DNA of 64,000 nucleotides from Durusdinium trenchii (Eukaryota > Sar > Dinophyceae > Suessiales > Symbiodiniaceae), in assembly GCA_963970005.1 (NCBI GenBank), contig CAXAMN010026661.1:521528-585527 (forward strand), written 5' to 3'. Positions 1-10,461 of this stretch are shown piece after piece. Position 1 is the stretch's first letter, and each line of letters starts with the position of its first letter. The notes under the pieces are model-generated. The model made no database searches. It was not told the origin of the DNA and worked only from the letters and a program-made list of their open reading frames with translations. Made by a program: the position numbers and the translations under genes.

Positions 1-30
1 CACAGCAAGATGAAATGGTCACAGTTGTTC

Positions 31-781
31 TCATACCATGCAGCTTGACCACCGGCATTGGGATCCCGCTTCCAATTTTATGCAAATACCAGGCGCACCC
101 GGCAACTGCACAATGTTTGGAGGTCCAAGGATCAGGGAGAAGAGTCGAGTCATGATCCCCATGTAGACATAAAGCCACCCAAACACATACCTGGTGACAT
201 TGTCATACCTTACGGTTGACTTGGCGACATACGGCTGAATGTAATCCATCACGTAGGTGTAATTCGGGCTGTTGGTGATTAGCCTCCAAACCTGAGTCTC
301 ACCTCGAAACTCTCGCAATGGAACATCCGACCCAGCGCCTTTCTGAGCGTCACTCGTGTCTGGGATGGCATTGCCAATCCTTCTCGGAAACTGCAACCTG
401 ATTTGTTTCACATTCCCTGGTGCATCAGCCACCAAATGCACTTTCAAATCGCAGTTGATTGGATTTTGACCTACAGGCACGTTTCCTCCAGCGGGTATTG
501 CCACTTCACCCGAAAACAAAAAAAGGTTCAGAATTAGCCACCCAGTCCCAGTTGCCAAACCCTGCCCCGCCGACGACCACCAATGCGTTCTCAACACCCT
601 GCACATTGGATGTGCCTGTTGCCCATTGGATCAAATCATCTTTCTCTGGCAAGATCGCAGTTTCCAAGCAGTCCTTGACATTCTTCAAAAGACCACCCGA
701 ACCGCAAAATGGTTGGACCGTTGTCTTTCCGAAGACCCCATCGATCGGGCCTCCGTGCTGGCGCCTACAAAGTTCAAACAA
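31..781 (-). pseudogene. Unknown protein-coding fragment, reading frame broken at a homopolymer
   Basis: Two overlapping minus-strand reading frames join smoothly only if the frame changes at the A7 run near 519-525 (T7 on the coding strand). The upstream part (781 to about 525) reads ...GGAGFGNWDWVANSEPF. The downstream part (about 525 to 31) continues LFSGEVAIPAGGNVPVG and runs about 160 residues to a stop at 31-33. The composition looks like real protein: few stops, mixed hydrophobic and polar residues, and a hydrophobic stretch VFGWLYVYMGIM that could be membrane-associated. I recognise no domain. It could be a pseudogene or a one-base assembly error, and introns cannot be excluded. Confidence 0.35.
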
Positions 782-849
782 CCAATTGATGCATCTCAGA
801 ATGAAATTCCACAGCTTTGAAGTCTCATTCGTGCTTTGAACTTATATAG

Positions 850-2700
850 GTGTGTAAGAGATATAGCAACATAGCATTTATACGGACCCAGGGTAGCTAC
901 AATTCAGTTGCCAGGTATAGCACTTCTATTTCCCTTTCCGTCAACCGCTAGATAACCTTGAGAAACGTGCAGCAATCCATGGATTTGAAGACTCATTAGT
1001 GCTTTGACCTTATATAGGTGTGTAAGAAGGTTATGCATTCACAGCTGCAGGAAGCTACAACACATCGGCCTCTGTAAAACTACAATTCAGATGATGCAAA
1101 TGATGCAAGTTGCATTTCTTGCATCACCACCCCTCAAAAATCAGAAAAAACTCAACCTCAAAACCTTACTTCCGCGCACCCCTCTCCCCCACCTAATTTC
1201 GAGTTTACGTGGTACTTTCTCGGGCCACCCCCCCCCAGACCCCCTACTTACTCATTTCGTTCGCCAAACACAACTCAGCTGGCGTCTTCTATGAAGGCTG
1301 GCTTTCGTAAAATTATATACAAAGCGTTCATTTCAAAAGCAAGACGTACTCTCTAGAAGCAAATTAGAACTGCATAAAAGACACAACTAGATTAGACAAA
1401 CACATGATTTAAACACAAACTGCAAAGAAATTAAATTGAAAGGAAGTAGCCATTAACTAGAAGTAAATTTGGATTGAATTCAAATTCAAACATATAATAT
1501 GGAAGTTACTCAACATTAAAACTGAAGTGAATGATAACTTTACTGTAATTAACATCTAATTACAGTAGATTTAAGTTTATTTGAATTTGATGTCAATTAG
1601 AATTGAATTAGAATTAGGTCATTCAGGATGTCAATTGTGTGTTGCTTTCTTGAAGGTTGCTTTCTTAAAATCAACCCCCCCAGCGAAACCCTCTTTCTAG
1701 AATAAAGTAATAACTAAATGAGAATTCAATGTGTATTGAATTAGAAATATATTTGCAATGAACTAGAATCGAGTTCAAATAAGAATTGAATTAACCAACA
1801 TTAAATTGTTAATTAAAATAGAACTAAACTAGAATTGTAAAACAACTGAAATTGAATGGTTTTGGTTTTAACATAGCTGAAACTAAAAAATGAATTGAAC
1901 TAGAATCAAATTAAGATTAATATAGAGCCAATCAAATTTAATATAGAGCTAATCCAATTTAAATTGATAATCAAAAAAGAATTAACTATAGAAAAAAGGT
2001 AAACATTTGGGGGGGGGTAGCGTATATATATATATATATCATAACCAGTGGGATCCAGTTGTTAGCACATGTGATCTTTTAAAAAAAAGTATACATGGTG
2101 GTTCCAATTCGACATCCGGTTCGAACGGAATGGGGGTGCTGGTTCCTGGGTTTTTTGGTGGCAACATGTGGCTGCCGATTTGGGGTACACTGACCGACCC
2201 TAGGTCGGCCAGTCCCACCGATCATGTCATTCTTCGGTCGTCGCGTGCCTCCAGAAAGTTCTGGGTGCCACCAGCTGCAAGGGTGCACAAATAGCCAAAG
2301 CTGCTGTGGTGGTAGCCTGGGCCGTGGAATGGTGGCCATGTTTCTTCATTTGTGGTGGGTGATGGGTTGGAATCTGGATAGAATCACCTCCCCTCCAAGA
2401 GTGGGCTTACCTGGCTGGACACGGTCGCTGGATGAGCGCATCGTTTCGTGGAAGCGAAAAGTCGAAAAGTGAAAAGTCGAAACGTCGCCTTTTCCGTCGA
2501 AAAGTTTCAAACATTCAAAAAAGGCGAAAAATCGAAAAGTTTTCAACTTTTTGTTTTTTGAATTTTTGCGCGCTGGTCTACGTTGCGTGATGCATGTGGC
2601 CGCATGGCAAGGGGTTTGTGGGGTTCGAGAGGCTAGTGCTTGGAACCCCGCAAACCGGGCAGCCTGGTTGACTCTTTTCTGAAAATTACGCTGGCACAGA
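850..2700. other. Gene-free stretch with an AT-rich tract and simple repeats
   Basis: No convincing coding sequence. From about 1300 to 2000 the sequence is strikingly AT-rich and built from degenerate repetitions of AATTGAATTAGAATT-like words in both orientations, unlike the more balanced flanks. It ends in a G9 run and an (AT)n microsatellite at about 2023-2039. From 2455 to 2565 a degenerate CGAAAAGT tandem repeat follows. Around 2320-2440 only short open frames are seen. Confidence 0.5.
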
Positions 2701-3348
2701 GCCCAGATAACAACCGATCACACAATCAAACAAATGGGGGAAACGAGTAAGTAGGGAGGGAAAAGGGAGACAAGGCAACAGCAGATCACACAAGTGGGGA
2801 GACAAGCCGCCGATGACACGGCAGCAATGGCAGACATACCGCCGATGACAAAGACAAACCATGAAACCAGGCGATCACATGGGCAGAGTGACGACACAAA
2901 ACATGTGGGAGACAAGGGGACAGGGCAGCAGAACACGCTGATCATGGCGAGGGGACCAGGCAGCGGCGACTGACAAAAACGTTTCAGACTAGACTTGAGA
3001 TACCTAAAGGCACTAGAACGCGCTCGACGCGTTGCTGAGTTCAGTCGACACATTTTGCAGTTTTTTCGCGGTAGTTTGGCCAAAGGGTCGCTCCTTCAAA
3101 CACTTGAAACATCTTGCAACATGTGCCCCGGCGCTGGCTCTTGCAGTCTCTGTGAGCCTTCGGCCTGACGTATCTAAACCACATTTTCCTAGACCAAAGG
3201 TGGTGATATGTCTACCGACGATTGAATCAACCGGCATTGCGCCCGCAAATTCAAAACAACTCCAGAGCCGAGAGCCCGTGACAGGCACAGAAAGCGACAG
3301 GCTTGAAGTGATATCCGAAACCGAACCAAGGCGGAAAAAATCCACTGA

Positions 3349-3438
3349 CCCTAGGGCTCCAAGTACCTTCTTAGAAGGTGTTTGGAGAGGGTTTAGAGGG
3401 TGCAAATACCTTCTGAGGAGGTACTTGGAGCCCTAGGG
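3349..3438. mobile_element. Hairpin MITE-like element, family C (CCCTAGGGCTCC ends)
   Basis: A near-perfect inverted repeat: CCCTAGGGCTCCAAGTACCT at the left is mirrored by AGGTACTTGGAGCCCTAGGG at the right. Internal CCTTCTTAGAAGG and CCTTCTGAGGAGG words flank a short GGGTTTAGAGGG core. It is 90 bp long with no coding capacity. Related hairpins lie at 54108-54209 and, weaker, 57230-57310. The structure fits a non-autonomous foldback element or MITE; the autonomous partner is not identifiable here. Confidence 0.6.
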
Positions 3439-3559
3439 TGAACCAAACTTGAGATGAGGGATACACGAAAGGTCCAAGAAGACAAGCTCCCAGGTGCATA
3501 CCCCAGTGTTGCGGAGGGGCCTGAGCCTGGAAAACAGTGGTGACAACAGCTTGCGGTCC

Positions 3560-3693
3560 CGGTTCCCCCCCGGTTCCATCCCTCCCTCTCCCACTTGTGC
3601 AGCTCCATGTGGCGCTGGGCATGGTTGGGCGCTTCGATCGCTTCGCAGCTTTGCCAGGCCTTCAGAAGCTGCTCCCAGTCGAGCTGCGACCTG
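3560..3693 (-). CDS. Probable single exon of an unknown minus-strand gene
   Basis: On the minus strand a pyrimidine-rich stretch ends in TTCTTCAG, followed by an open frame reading RSQLDWEQLLKAWQSCEAIE and then APNHAQRHMELHKWER. The acceptor-like site and the protein-like helical composition suggest a genuine exon. No family is recognised and neighbouring exons were not found. The opposite strand is also open here, so the strand call rests on the acceptor and the composition. Confidence 0.35.
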
Positions 3694-3899
3694 AAGAAAA
3701 ACACACAAGAACTGCGTACCAGCAGTCACAATTGGAGGAAGTCGGGGTGCCCCTGTCACATCTACGGCCCCTGGATGGGACGAAGCAAACCCAACCCCAA
3801 GCTCTGTGACTGGTGGTATGAGTGGATTGAGAGATCGCACCAATGTCTTCAGCTCGGTTCTTTGATGATATGGACCAACATCTGTCGGATAGACATCTT

Positions 3900-6230
3900 G
3901 GGATGCCGCCATCTATACTCTGAAACCACAGCTGTTTAGATCACTTGCTTGGATTTGGGCTGGAGCGGACAGGATTTCTTTTTTCGGGAACGGAGTATCA
4001 TGGAGTATGATGGTTTTTTTTCTGCTCTTTTTGGTAAACATCATTATGCCATATGATGCCTTCCTGCACGTGCGTGCGTGTTGTCTCCTTGAGAATCCTT
4101 TTGTTTCCATGGCGAACTCGTTGCAAGCAATGTGTTCTAACCCATTTGTCAAACCCAAAACAAAGATCAACCAATACCCGGCGAGAAACAACCTGTCTGG
4201 CCTCTAACCACATACAAAACACCCGGGTTCCCAAGGTACACGGGTCACCTCTCGAGGTATGAGAGGCATTTTTCGCGAAAAACTCCGGAGCCGTGTCTGA
4301 AGCCCAATGGAGGAGATCGCTATTGCATCGCAATTGCTTGGGTATATCCCAGACACCCTGGATCCAGTGGATAATGATGATGCTTAAGTTGCAGGCCGAC
4401 ATCCGTAAAATAGTGAGAATTGTTTACCAACGGTTACAGGTTTACTGGGACACCAAGCTGCACCGAGCTATGTCACCAAGTCAAGTCAGCCAGCAGAATC
4501 TGCTTGGGCTGAGAGAGCTTATTGTGACCTCATTTGTTTGGGTCTTTGGCATCAACTGACCGGATCAAGATCCCAGCCGACAGAAGCCCCCAGATCTTTT
4601 GACTGTGCAGGGGTCAAAAGGCAGGAAATTCTGCCTACAATCAGTGCGGTTAGGGAAAATCCAGGTATACGAGCATATACAAGCGTAACCACATGTATTT
4701 CCATGGTGTCTATACACTTCAAACCACCAAGTCCTGCTGCCAGAACCTGGCAAGTCCTGCTCTTCCCTCCGGGGTTCCTGGCAAGTGCTGAATTTCTGGG
4801 GGCAGCAGCTGCCAGTAGCCACTCCGATGGCTTAAGACTTGCTCCACCGTCACCTGGTCAACCAAGTGACCAAGTCGACGCCGGTTTCCCCGACCCCGCT
4901 CTGCTGGGAAAGTTTGAAGAAAACACTTGAACTATGCGTCATATAGTAACTATAGTACAACCAATTCCAAGCAACTCATCAAAACGGCAGGGGTTCTGGT
5001 TGGTCTTTCTTTTTGTTCTTCGGCTGGGTACAATAAGGAGCTAGAGGAAGGTCACGCGTGCGGTCCGGTCTCAAGAGGAAGGTCACAATATTACAATTAA
5101 CTTGTCCACTGGTCATCGAATCCATTTGATCAAATCCATTACCATCATTACATGACTCTTTTTTTCGGAAAAGCACCTAATTGACATGGCACCATCCACA
5201 TCATATGGGGGGGTTTATGAATTCTAAGAGTCTACCATACTGAATCATAGGCAGTGCCGATCCGTCCGTGTGCCATGTCATCGGTCATATGATGGCACCA
5301 AAGGACCGACCGAACAGAAGACCATGGGTCAGATGAACAGAAGCAACTTCTACGTCCGACCTACAGGAGAGGTGTTGACCTACCAGGGTTTCTGGAAACG
5401 TTCCACCTCGGAGCCATATACCAAGCAGCACCAACAACTCTGCCAGGTCACCGTTCTTGAAACCTGCTGTTAGGGCCCTGCCCAACCCTCCATGTCGGAG
5501 ACCTGGCAGGGGTTCGGTGCTGGTATGTGCACGTGTGTTGATCGAGTTCTCTTCCTCAGCTTCTGCTCCTTCCAAAACGCTCCTGTCCGGCTCAGTCCCC
5601 TCACCGGCGGCTTGAGCGGAAGCTGGTCGGAGAGTTTGAGCTTCTTGCGACGGAGCAAATCCAGCAGAGCAAAGGACACCTGGGAAGCCGGAGCGACACG
5701 CGAACTGAGTGGGCTCCTGGCATCGCGACTCGAACGGAGCGATCGGACGCTACGAACGGGGCTCCTGGCCTTACTACTAGGAGGAAGGACACCACTAGGA
5801 GCAAAGGACACGCGAACAGGCCTGACCTTAAAGCTCATCGGGCTAGCCTTCTGTTGCTTGAGTGACTGGACAAGCCCCGCAGCGAGCGAAATCCTCCCGT
5901 GCCGGGAAATCGAACCCAACTTTCGACCGAACTTCATCCTGTTCTTGTTGAGTGGGACACCTTCTTCTCCAAAAGGTTCCGAACCGGAACCCTTTCAGGT
6001 GATCCAGGAACTGAACTCCAGGGGGGACTACCTGTGGAACCCAACCCTACGAATTTGTCGTGTCTGATGGAAAACATTGTGTTTTGGCTCCACTTGACTA
6101 AGAACATTGTGTATGTTCTTTCATCTTCATCTCTGCCAGATCATGAGCTTGCGGCACTTTGAGAACATTCTTGAACAATGTCGTCCCATCTTTCGGAACA
6201 CCTGGATTCCGTTCTTGATGTTGGACGACC
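3900..6230. other. Stretch without a clear gene; dispersed repeats
   Basis: It contains one copy of repeat family B (4345-4450) and a copy of the 80-bp repeat that is tandemly duplicated at 55571-55725 (here about 5459-5527). From 5690 to 5830 a degenerate repeat of words such as CTACTAGGAGCAA and GGCATCGC recurs, as it does at 43717-43820 and 56140-56290. An open frame on the minus strand at about 5510-5700 (FALLDLLRRKKLKLSDQLPL) could be an exon, but nothing confirms it. Confidence 0.4.
4345..4450. mobile_element. Dispersed repeat family B, copy 1
   Basis: It shares the order AGTGGATAATGATGATG, GTTGCAGGCC, AAATAGTGAGAATTGTTTAC, GGTTACAGGTTTACTGGGAC with copies at 17459-17563, 40397-40498, 59367-59460 and 62475-62571. 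The best-preserved copies begin ATTACCTGTAACAGTGG and end TTACAGGTAA, so the ends are inverted repeats, as in a MITE about 100 bp long. Confidence 0.55.
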
Positions 6231-6231
6231 A

Positions 6232-6543
6232 TCAACTGTCCATTTCTTGGAAGGGCGATTCTTGCAAATGCCCAATGATCGCGATTGAGGCTCCTGGTGG
6301 AAAGCTCAAGATGAGGACTCGAAGTTGAGCCAGGTCCAACTTGATGCCTTCACCTTTCTGTTCTGAAGTGAGCTCTGAAGCCTGCGCGAAAGGACCAGCT
6401 GCGCTGAATGAGAGTTCATTCAGATCAGCACAAATGATCAGAGGGCATAGCAGATTCTTCGCAAGATATCTCCCTGTGAGGAAACTTCGACGTAGTCCAG
6501 AGCAGACAATGGCCGCAGTCTTCCAGCTGCGCATCGTCTGCAA
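6232..6543 (-). CDS. Unassigned minus-strand open frame, about 100 aa
   Basis: An open frame downstream, on the same strand, of the spliced-leader-tagged ORF. It includes PFAQASELTSEQKGEGIKLD, then LAQLRVLILSFPPGASIAII. It may be a 3' part of the same retroposed transcript in another frame, or antisense noise. No domain is recognised. Confidence 0.25.
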   Translation of the reverse strand: MQTMRSWKTAAIVCSGLRRSFLTGRYLAKNLLCPLIICADLNELSFSAAGPFAQASELTSEQKGEGIKLDLAQLRVLILSFPPGASIAIIGHLQESPFQEMDS

Positions 6544-6569
6544 ATTCTCGTTGAGTTTGGTCTAAATTC

Positions 6570-7220
6570 CTACAGGGGGACACCCCCCCATTCCAAGTGT
6601 CTCATCAATAGGAGCATAGATGTCCCAGTTGGGCTCGCCCTAGTTCGAAGACCACTCAAGCTCCTTTGGATGAGCCAATCTGTGCTGTGTGATACGAATG
6701 CTGGCAGCAAATAGAAGTTCTGGACTTGGCATTTGGGACATTTGCTAGGGATGTATCTCTTCGGTTCAAATTTGTGTTCACAAGGTTTCTCAACCGATCC
6801 AAGACACTGGTCTTCAACCAGGAGATTCCCGAGCAAATCAGTTGATCGTCGCTGCACTTCAGTCTTCGTCCTTTCTTTCGTGATGGAGACCTTTGCAGTG
6901 AGGAATTTGACAAATCCACTGCCCTCAAATAGAGGTGCCAGAACCAATTCAGCATCCTTTCTTTGACATCTCAATTCCTGGCTTGTCTGTTCAATCAGCA
7001 TAGACCGAACCACACCATATTGGAATTGATGAATTGGATGCTTTGGCACCTCTAGGCTTTGAAGGTCGTCCAGCTGCTCTGCACTGATACGATCTGCCTT
7101 GTCCATTGCAGGATCACACCTTGAGTACCCACCCTCTTTGCCAAAGACTCCCCCTACATATCCTTCTAGAAACCATCTACCTTGCCTATTGGGAGTCTCC
7201 TTCCATACATACAACACCAA
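6570..7220 (-). CDS. Intronless ORF of a probable spliced-leader-tagged retroposed mRNA
   Basis: A 216-residue open frame on the minus strand, 177 bp downstream of a genomic spliced leader (7418 to 7397) on the same strand. The convincing part is the middle: GGYSRCDPAMDKADRISAEQ, LDDLQSLEVPKHPIHQF, SMLIEQTSQELRCQRKDAEL and a Cys-containing segment KFEPKRYIPSKCPKCQVQ, which could bind zinc (CPKC). Between leader and ORF, other minus frames are rich in Lys/Arg/Glu. I know no family match. The leader directly joined to an uninterrupted coding stretch is what a reverse-transcribed, reinserted mature mRNA would look like. The N-terminal start is uncertain. Confidence 0.5.
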   Translation of the reverse strand: MVLYVWKETPNRQGRWFLEGYVGGVFGKEGGYSRCDPAMDKADRISAEQLDDLQSLEVPKHPIHQFQYGVVRSMLIEQTSQELRCQRKDAELVLAPLFEGSGFVKFLTAKVSITKERTKTEVQRRSTDLLGNLLVEDQCLGSVEKPCEHKFEPKRYIPSKCPKCQVQNFYLLPAFVSHSTDWLIQRSLSGLRTRASPTGTSMLLLMRHLEWGGVPL

Positions 7221-7396
7221 CCCTTTGGTTGGCTCCCACCACCAACTTCTTGCACTCCGGGGCTTCTTTGCCCCTCCACCGGCTCTTGAGCCTCCGGCTT
7301 TCTGCCTTCCTTGCTTTCATCTCCTTTCGAGGATCCGGCTTCGGCCTTTCTTGCCTGCTTCTTCCCCGCCTGCGGACCACAACAGTGAGATAAAAG

Positions 7397-7418
7397 CTTG
7401 AGCCAAAATGGCTACGGA
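7397..7418 (-). other. Dinoflagellate spliced-leader sequence (genomic relic)
   Basis: The minus strand reads T followed by CCGTAGCCATTTTGGCTCAA and G. This is the complete 22-nt dinoflagellate spliced leader with T at its variable first position, known from published dinoflagellate mRNAs. It is followed by CTTTTATCTC rather than a GT donor, so it is not an SL RNA gene. A leader fused to downstream transcript sequence in genomic DNA is the established signature of mRNA retroposition in dinoflagellates. It marks the 5' end of the minus-strand unit running to about 6570. Confidence 0.9.
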
Positions 7419-7562
7419 CCCCCCAAATATATATATATATAATATAAAGCTGTTGGGCTCCAAAGGCCGACAGCTGGCGGTGATCGGCCCACCCGTGGCC
7501 TGGTGCCTACCCCGTGGTAGACGCTAGGTGTCGACAAGGGATCCACCACCTGGTTCCTGGCC

Positions 7563-9093
7563 GTGGTGCTGGCTTTTCGTTTAGCGGATCCCTTGTGGTT
7601 GTTTGCCATGGCTTGGAAGCAGGTGCTCGACCAGGTGCAGGAACCTTTTGGCCCTCGCATCAAGGCATTGACTGCTGCCCTATCTTCACCGTGTTGGGAG
7701 ATCGATTTGGGTGACAGGACTTTGTTTTGTGGGGTGGTCATGAAGATTGACGGGGACTGGATGGACGCTCGTTTGTTCAAGTTCACCCCATATCAGGGTT
7801 TCTGTGACACTGAAGAATCCAAAGGTTGCAAGCTCTTCATCCCACAACTTGATAGCCGACCTGTCAATTTGTATGCTGGAGCACATTTCACATGTGTTGG
7901 CGCGTGCAAGAAGCCCAAGGAGGACATCCGTATCTTGGCTGACAATGCCGCCATTGGCGCTCGGGCCGATTTCGCCCCAGATATGTCCTGGGGGTTCGTG
8001 CACCAGTTCTCCGGCTCATTCTCGGGGTGGTCCCAAGCTGTTCAGTGGCTGGCAAAGTCTGAATTTGATTTTGGGGCAGGACAACAAATCGAGATCGATG
8101 CTGATGCAGGCATTGGAGAGGTCTGGGCTCAGCAGGACGGCCACGCCATCTTGCGTTGCCCTATCTCGCATCTCGGCAATTGGAATCCAAGTGAACATCA
8201 AGGTGCAGGGTGTGGTCAGTGACCTTTCCATTGTCAATCTCAACCAGTTCCAGGTCAACAGTGTTCACACACTGAGCCCGCCCTGCCAGAGTTGGTCTAA
8301 AGGCGGACGTGGCAAAGGACTTGAGTCCATGAACGGATATGCCTTCATCGAGGGTCTCCTGCTCGCTCTTTGCTGCCAACCGGTAGTCCTTTGTGCCGAG
8401 TGCGCTGATGATTTCATTTCGCACACACATGCCTCCGTGGTCTTGCATTTGGCCTCGATCATGGGTTTTAAGCAAGTGTGGAATAAAGTTGTTCCCTTGC
8501 ACTCGATCTCTCCCCAGAATCGAACTCGTTGGCTAGCCACATGGATTCGAGCCGATGTCAAGGCTTTGCTTCTCGATGTCACCATCAAACCGTCCATCAG
8601 TCCACGACCGGGTTGGACCGATGATGCATACCGTTTCGTTCTACCAAGGTCATGGACGAATCAGATGATCCTCAGCGACACCGAGAATGCCTTTTATGCA
8701 GATGCAGCTCTGTTGCCGCCTGCCAAGCGCCGATGCCTAGGTGCCAATCCCTCAGCACAGCAAGTGCTGTTCGCACGGTTGCCAGCTGATTCAGATCCAC
8801 TGCCAACACTATGTGCTGCCTACACCGAGCAACACAATTTGAGCAGTGCACACATCGCTGACAAAGGCATTTTTGCGTCACTTCAAATGCTGCCAGAAGG
8901 GTTTGCTTTCTTTGACCCTGCCACTTTCGTGGTTCTCCTGGGTGCCACTTCTGACCTCGTCTTACCGGTCAAACTTGGCGAAGCATTCCGTGGCATTGGC
9001 AATGCGATCGCTATCCCACACGCACTTCTACCACTGCTCATTGGCTTCCAGTCCATCCTCTCCCACAGGATCGACATCCTTGGACTTATCTGA
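7563..9093 (+). pseudogene. C5 cytosine DNA methyltransferase-like domain of the LINE (one frameshift)
   Basis: C5 methyltransferases move a methyl group from S-adenosylmethionine to cytosine C5. The expected motifs occur in order. Motif I-like FSGSFSGWSQAVQWL (about 8003-8050) is followed by the acidic IEIDADA. Motif IV is SPPCQSWSKGG, with the catalytic Cys at 8284-8286. A motif VI equivalent VVLCAECADDF has AEC where ENV is usual. Motif VIII is PQNRTRW, and motif X is GEAFRGIGNAIAIPHALLPL (8968-9027). About 140 residues with no recognised domain precede motif I. The frame changes from 3 to 1 somewhere between 8160 and 8220. It is followed directly by the rest of the element, so it is part of the retroelement rather than a host gene. 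Confidence 0.8.
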
Positions 9094-10461
9094 TCCTGTT
9101 GGGAGAACAGGCTCACCGCCTACAACGCTCTTGTCTTCCAGCAAGAGCAATGGGTACACATCATCAGACACACAAGTGCGACCAAGTTCCTTGGTGCACG
9201 CAGCACAAACCAGCAAGGTGGCACCATCTTCATTAGTGTCCATTTGGAGTCAGGCCTATCCAGCAAAAGCACCTGCGCTCCGACAGCTTCAGGGGGTTGC
9301 ATCCTTCGCACCCTCCTCACTGGACCGCGCACCCTCCTCACTGGACCGCCGGGCCTCCTACAGACCATCTGTTTTCAGCGCGAGCATACCGAACACCTCC
9401 AGGCGATTACTGCACAAGAGCTTGCCACCACATCCACACATTGGCACCTCACGTGCGGCACACATATTGTGGGCACTCTTGCCATCCAGCAACAGTCGAA
9501 CCACCAACTTTTGCACGGCAGCCCCACGGGCACAAAACCAGACATCCAAGAAGTTGTCATCTCGGATACTTTGCCATACGAACCGCAGCCAGTCCCACAC
9601 AGCTGCTCACCAATTCAAGTGCACCAGCAACATGCGGATGAGACATTAGCACAACTGGCAAAGCTGAATGTTCTCCAGCTCTTCGACCACTACACCATCC
9701 CACACTATGGGAACAAGTGCAATTTCTCGATCCTGGAGCCCCGTGATGGACTTTCCTTCACATGCTGGGTTCCATCCAACTTCCATGACCAAACCGTGCT
9801 CCAGATCCGAGAAGCCTCGAAGTGCACCATACAAGCATACAAACAGCTGATCATCGACACCCTCCATTCGGTCGTCATCCTGTGGTGTGATGCAGAAAGC
9901 CACCAGAAAAGCGTCATTCTGCAAACATCCAACCTCCTCCCTATGTGGAGCTGCATCATCTCGACACCAGCTGACACAACGCAGGAGTTCATCCTCGACG
10001 GCAAAACCTTTTCCATCACATCCATCAATCTCCAGCCACCTGGCACCACTCAGTGGTTGCCTACCAATGGAGATCTCCTCAAGCTCCAAGAGACCACACC
10101 AGTCCGAGCAGGAGGACACCATTTGGCAGGAGCCCCTGCCTATTTGCTTGCAGGAGCAACATTCTCGCAGCGAGCCGAGTTCAGCACCAACACTCATGGC
10201 TGGCTCGCCACGGATGAAATGGCCTTCATTGGCCAAACACTGCATTGGCACAGCCCGGCCTCTCCCAAACATGCCCCACCTGTGTACTGGGATCCGGATA
10301 CCACCGAATTTGAGGAAACACCTTTTGGACAGCCGCTCTTTGGGAACAACACGGCCACTATCCTTCCAGTGTTGGCAGGCAACCATTGGTGCGCCCTTGA
10401 AGTTGAGCGCCAAGCACAACAGTTCAGGTGCCACGGCACCTGCGCACCCGCATCATCCTAA
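9094..10461 (+). pseudogene. LINE polyprotein segment with the first Ulp1-like module (starts)
   Basis: After the methyltransferase, coding potential continues first in frame 2 (Ser/Pro-rich linker, about 9050-9330) and then in frame 1 (open from 9244 to 10461). A 21-bp tandem duplication of CACCCTCCTCACTGGACCGC lies at about 9309-9350, where the frames cross. The frame 1 part includes LNVLQLFDHYTIPHYGNKCN and ends in a segment resembling the core of Ulp1/C48 cysteine proteases: FGNNTATILPVLAGNHWCAL, with the His of GNHW at 10384-10386. The partner Cys lies in the next frame (CGW near 10538), so the module straddles a frameshift at about 10440. The protease reading rests on this pattern alone. 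Confidence 0.55.

Noticed and set aside
7397..7440. Spliced-leader RNA gene
   Set aside because: The leader is not followed by a GT donor or a visible Sm-binding site, so it is a relic in a retroposed copy rather than an SL RNA gene.
8846..9649. 267-codon frame 2 ORF as a separate gene
   Set aside because: Most of it is a shadow; only the part from about 9050 to 9330 seems to be the real LINE frame, linking the methyltransferase to the next segment.
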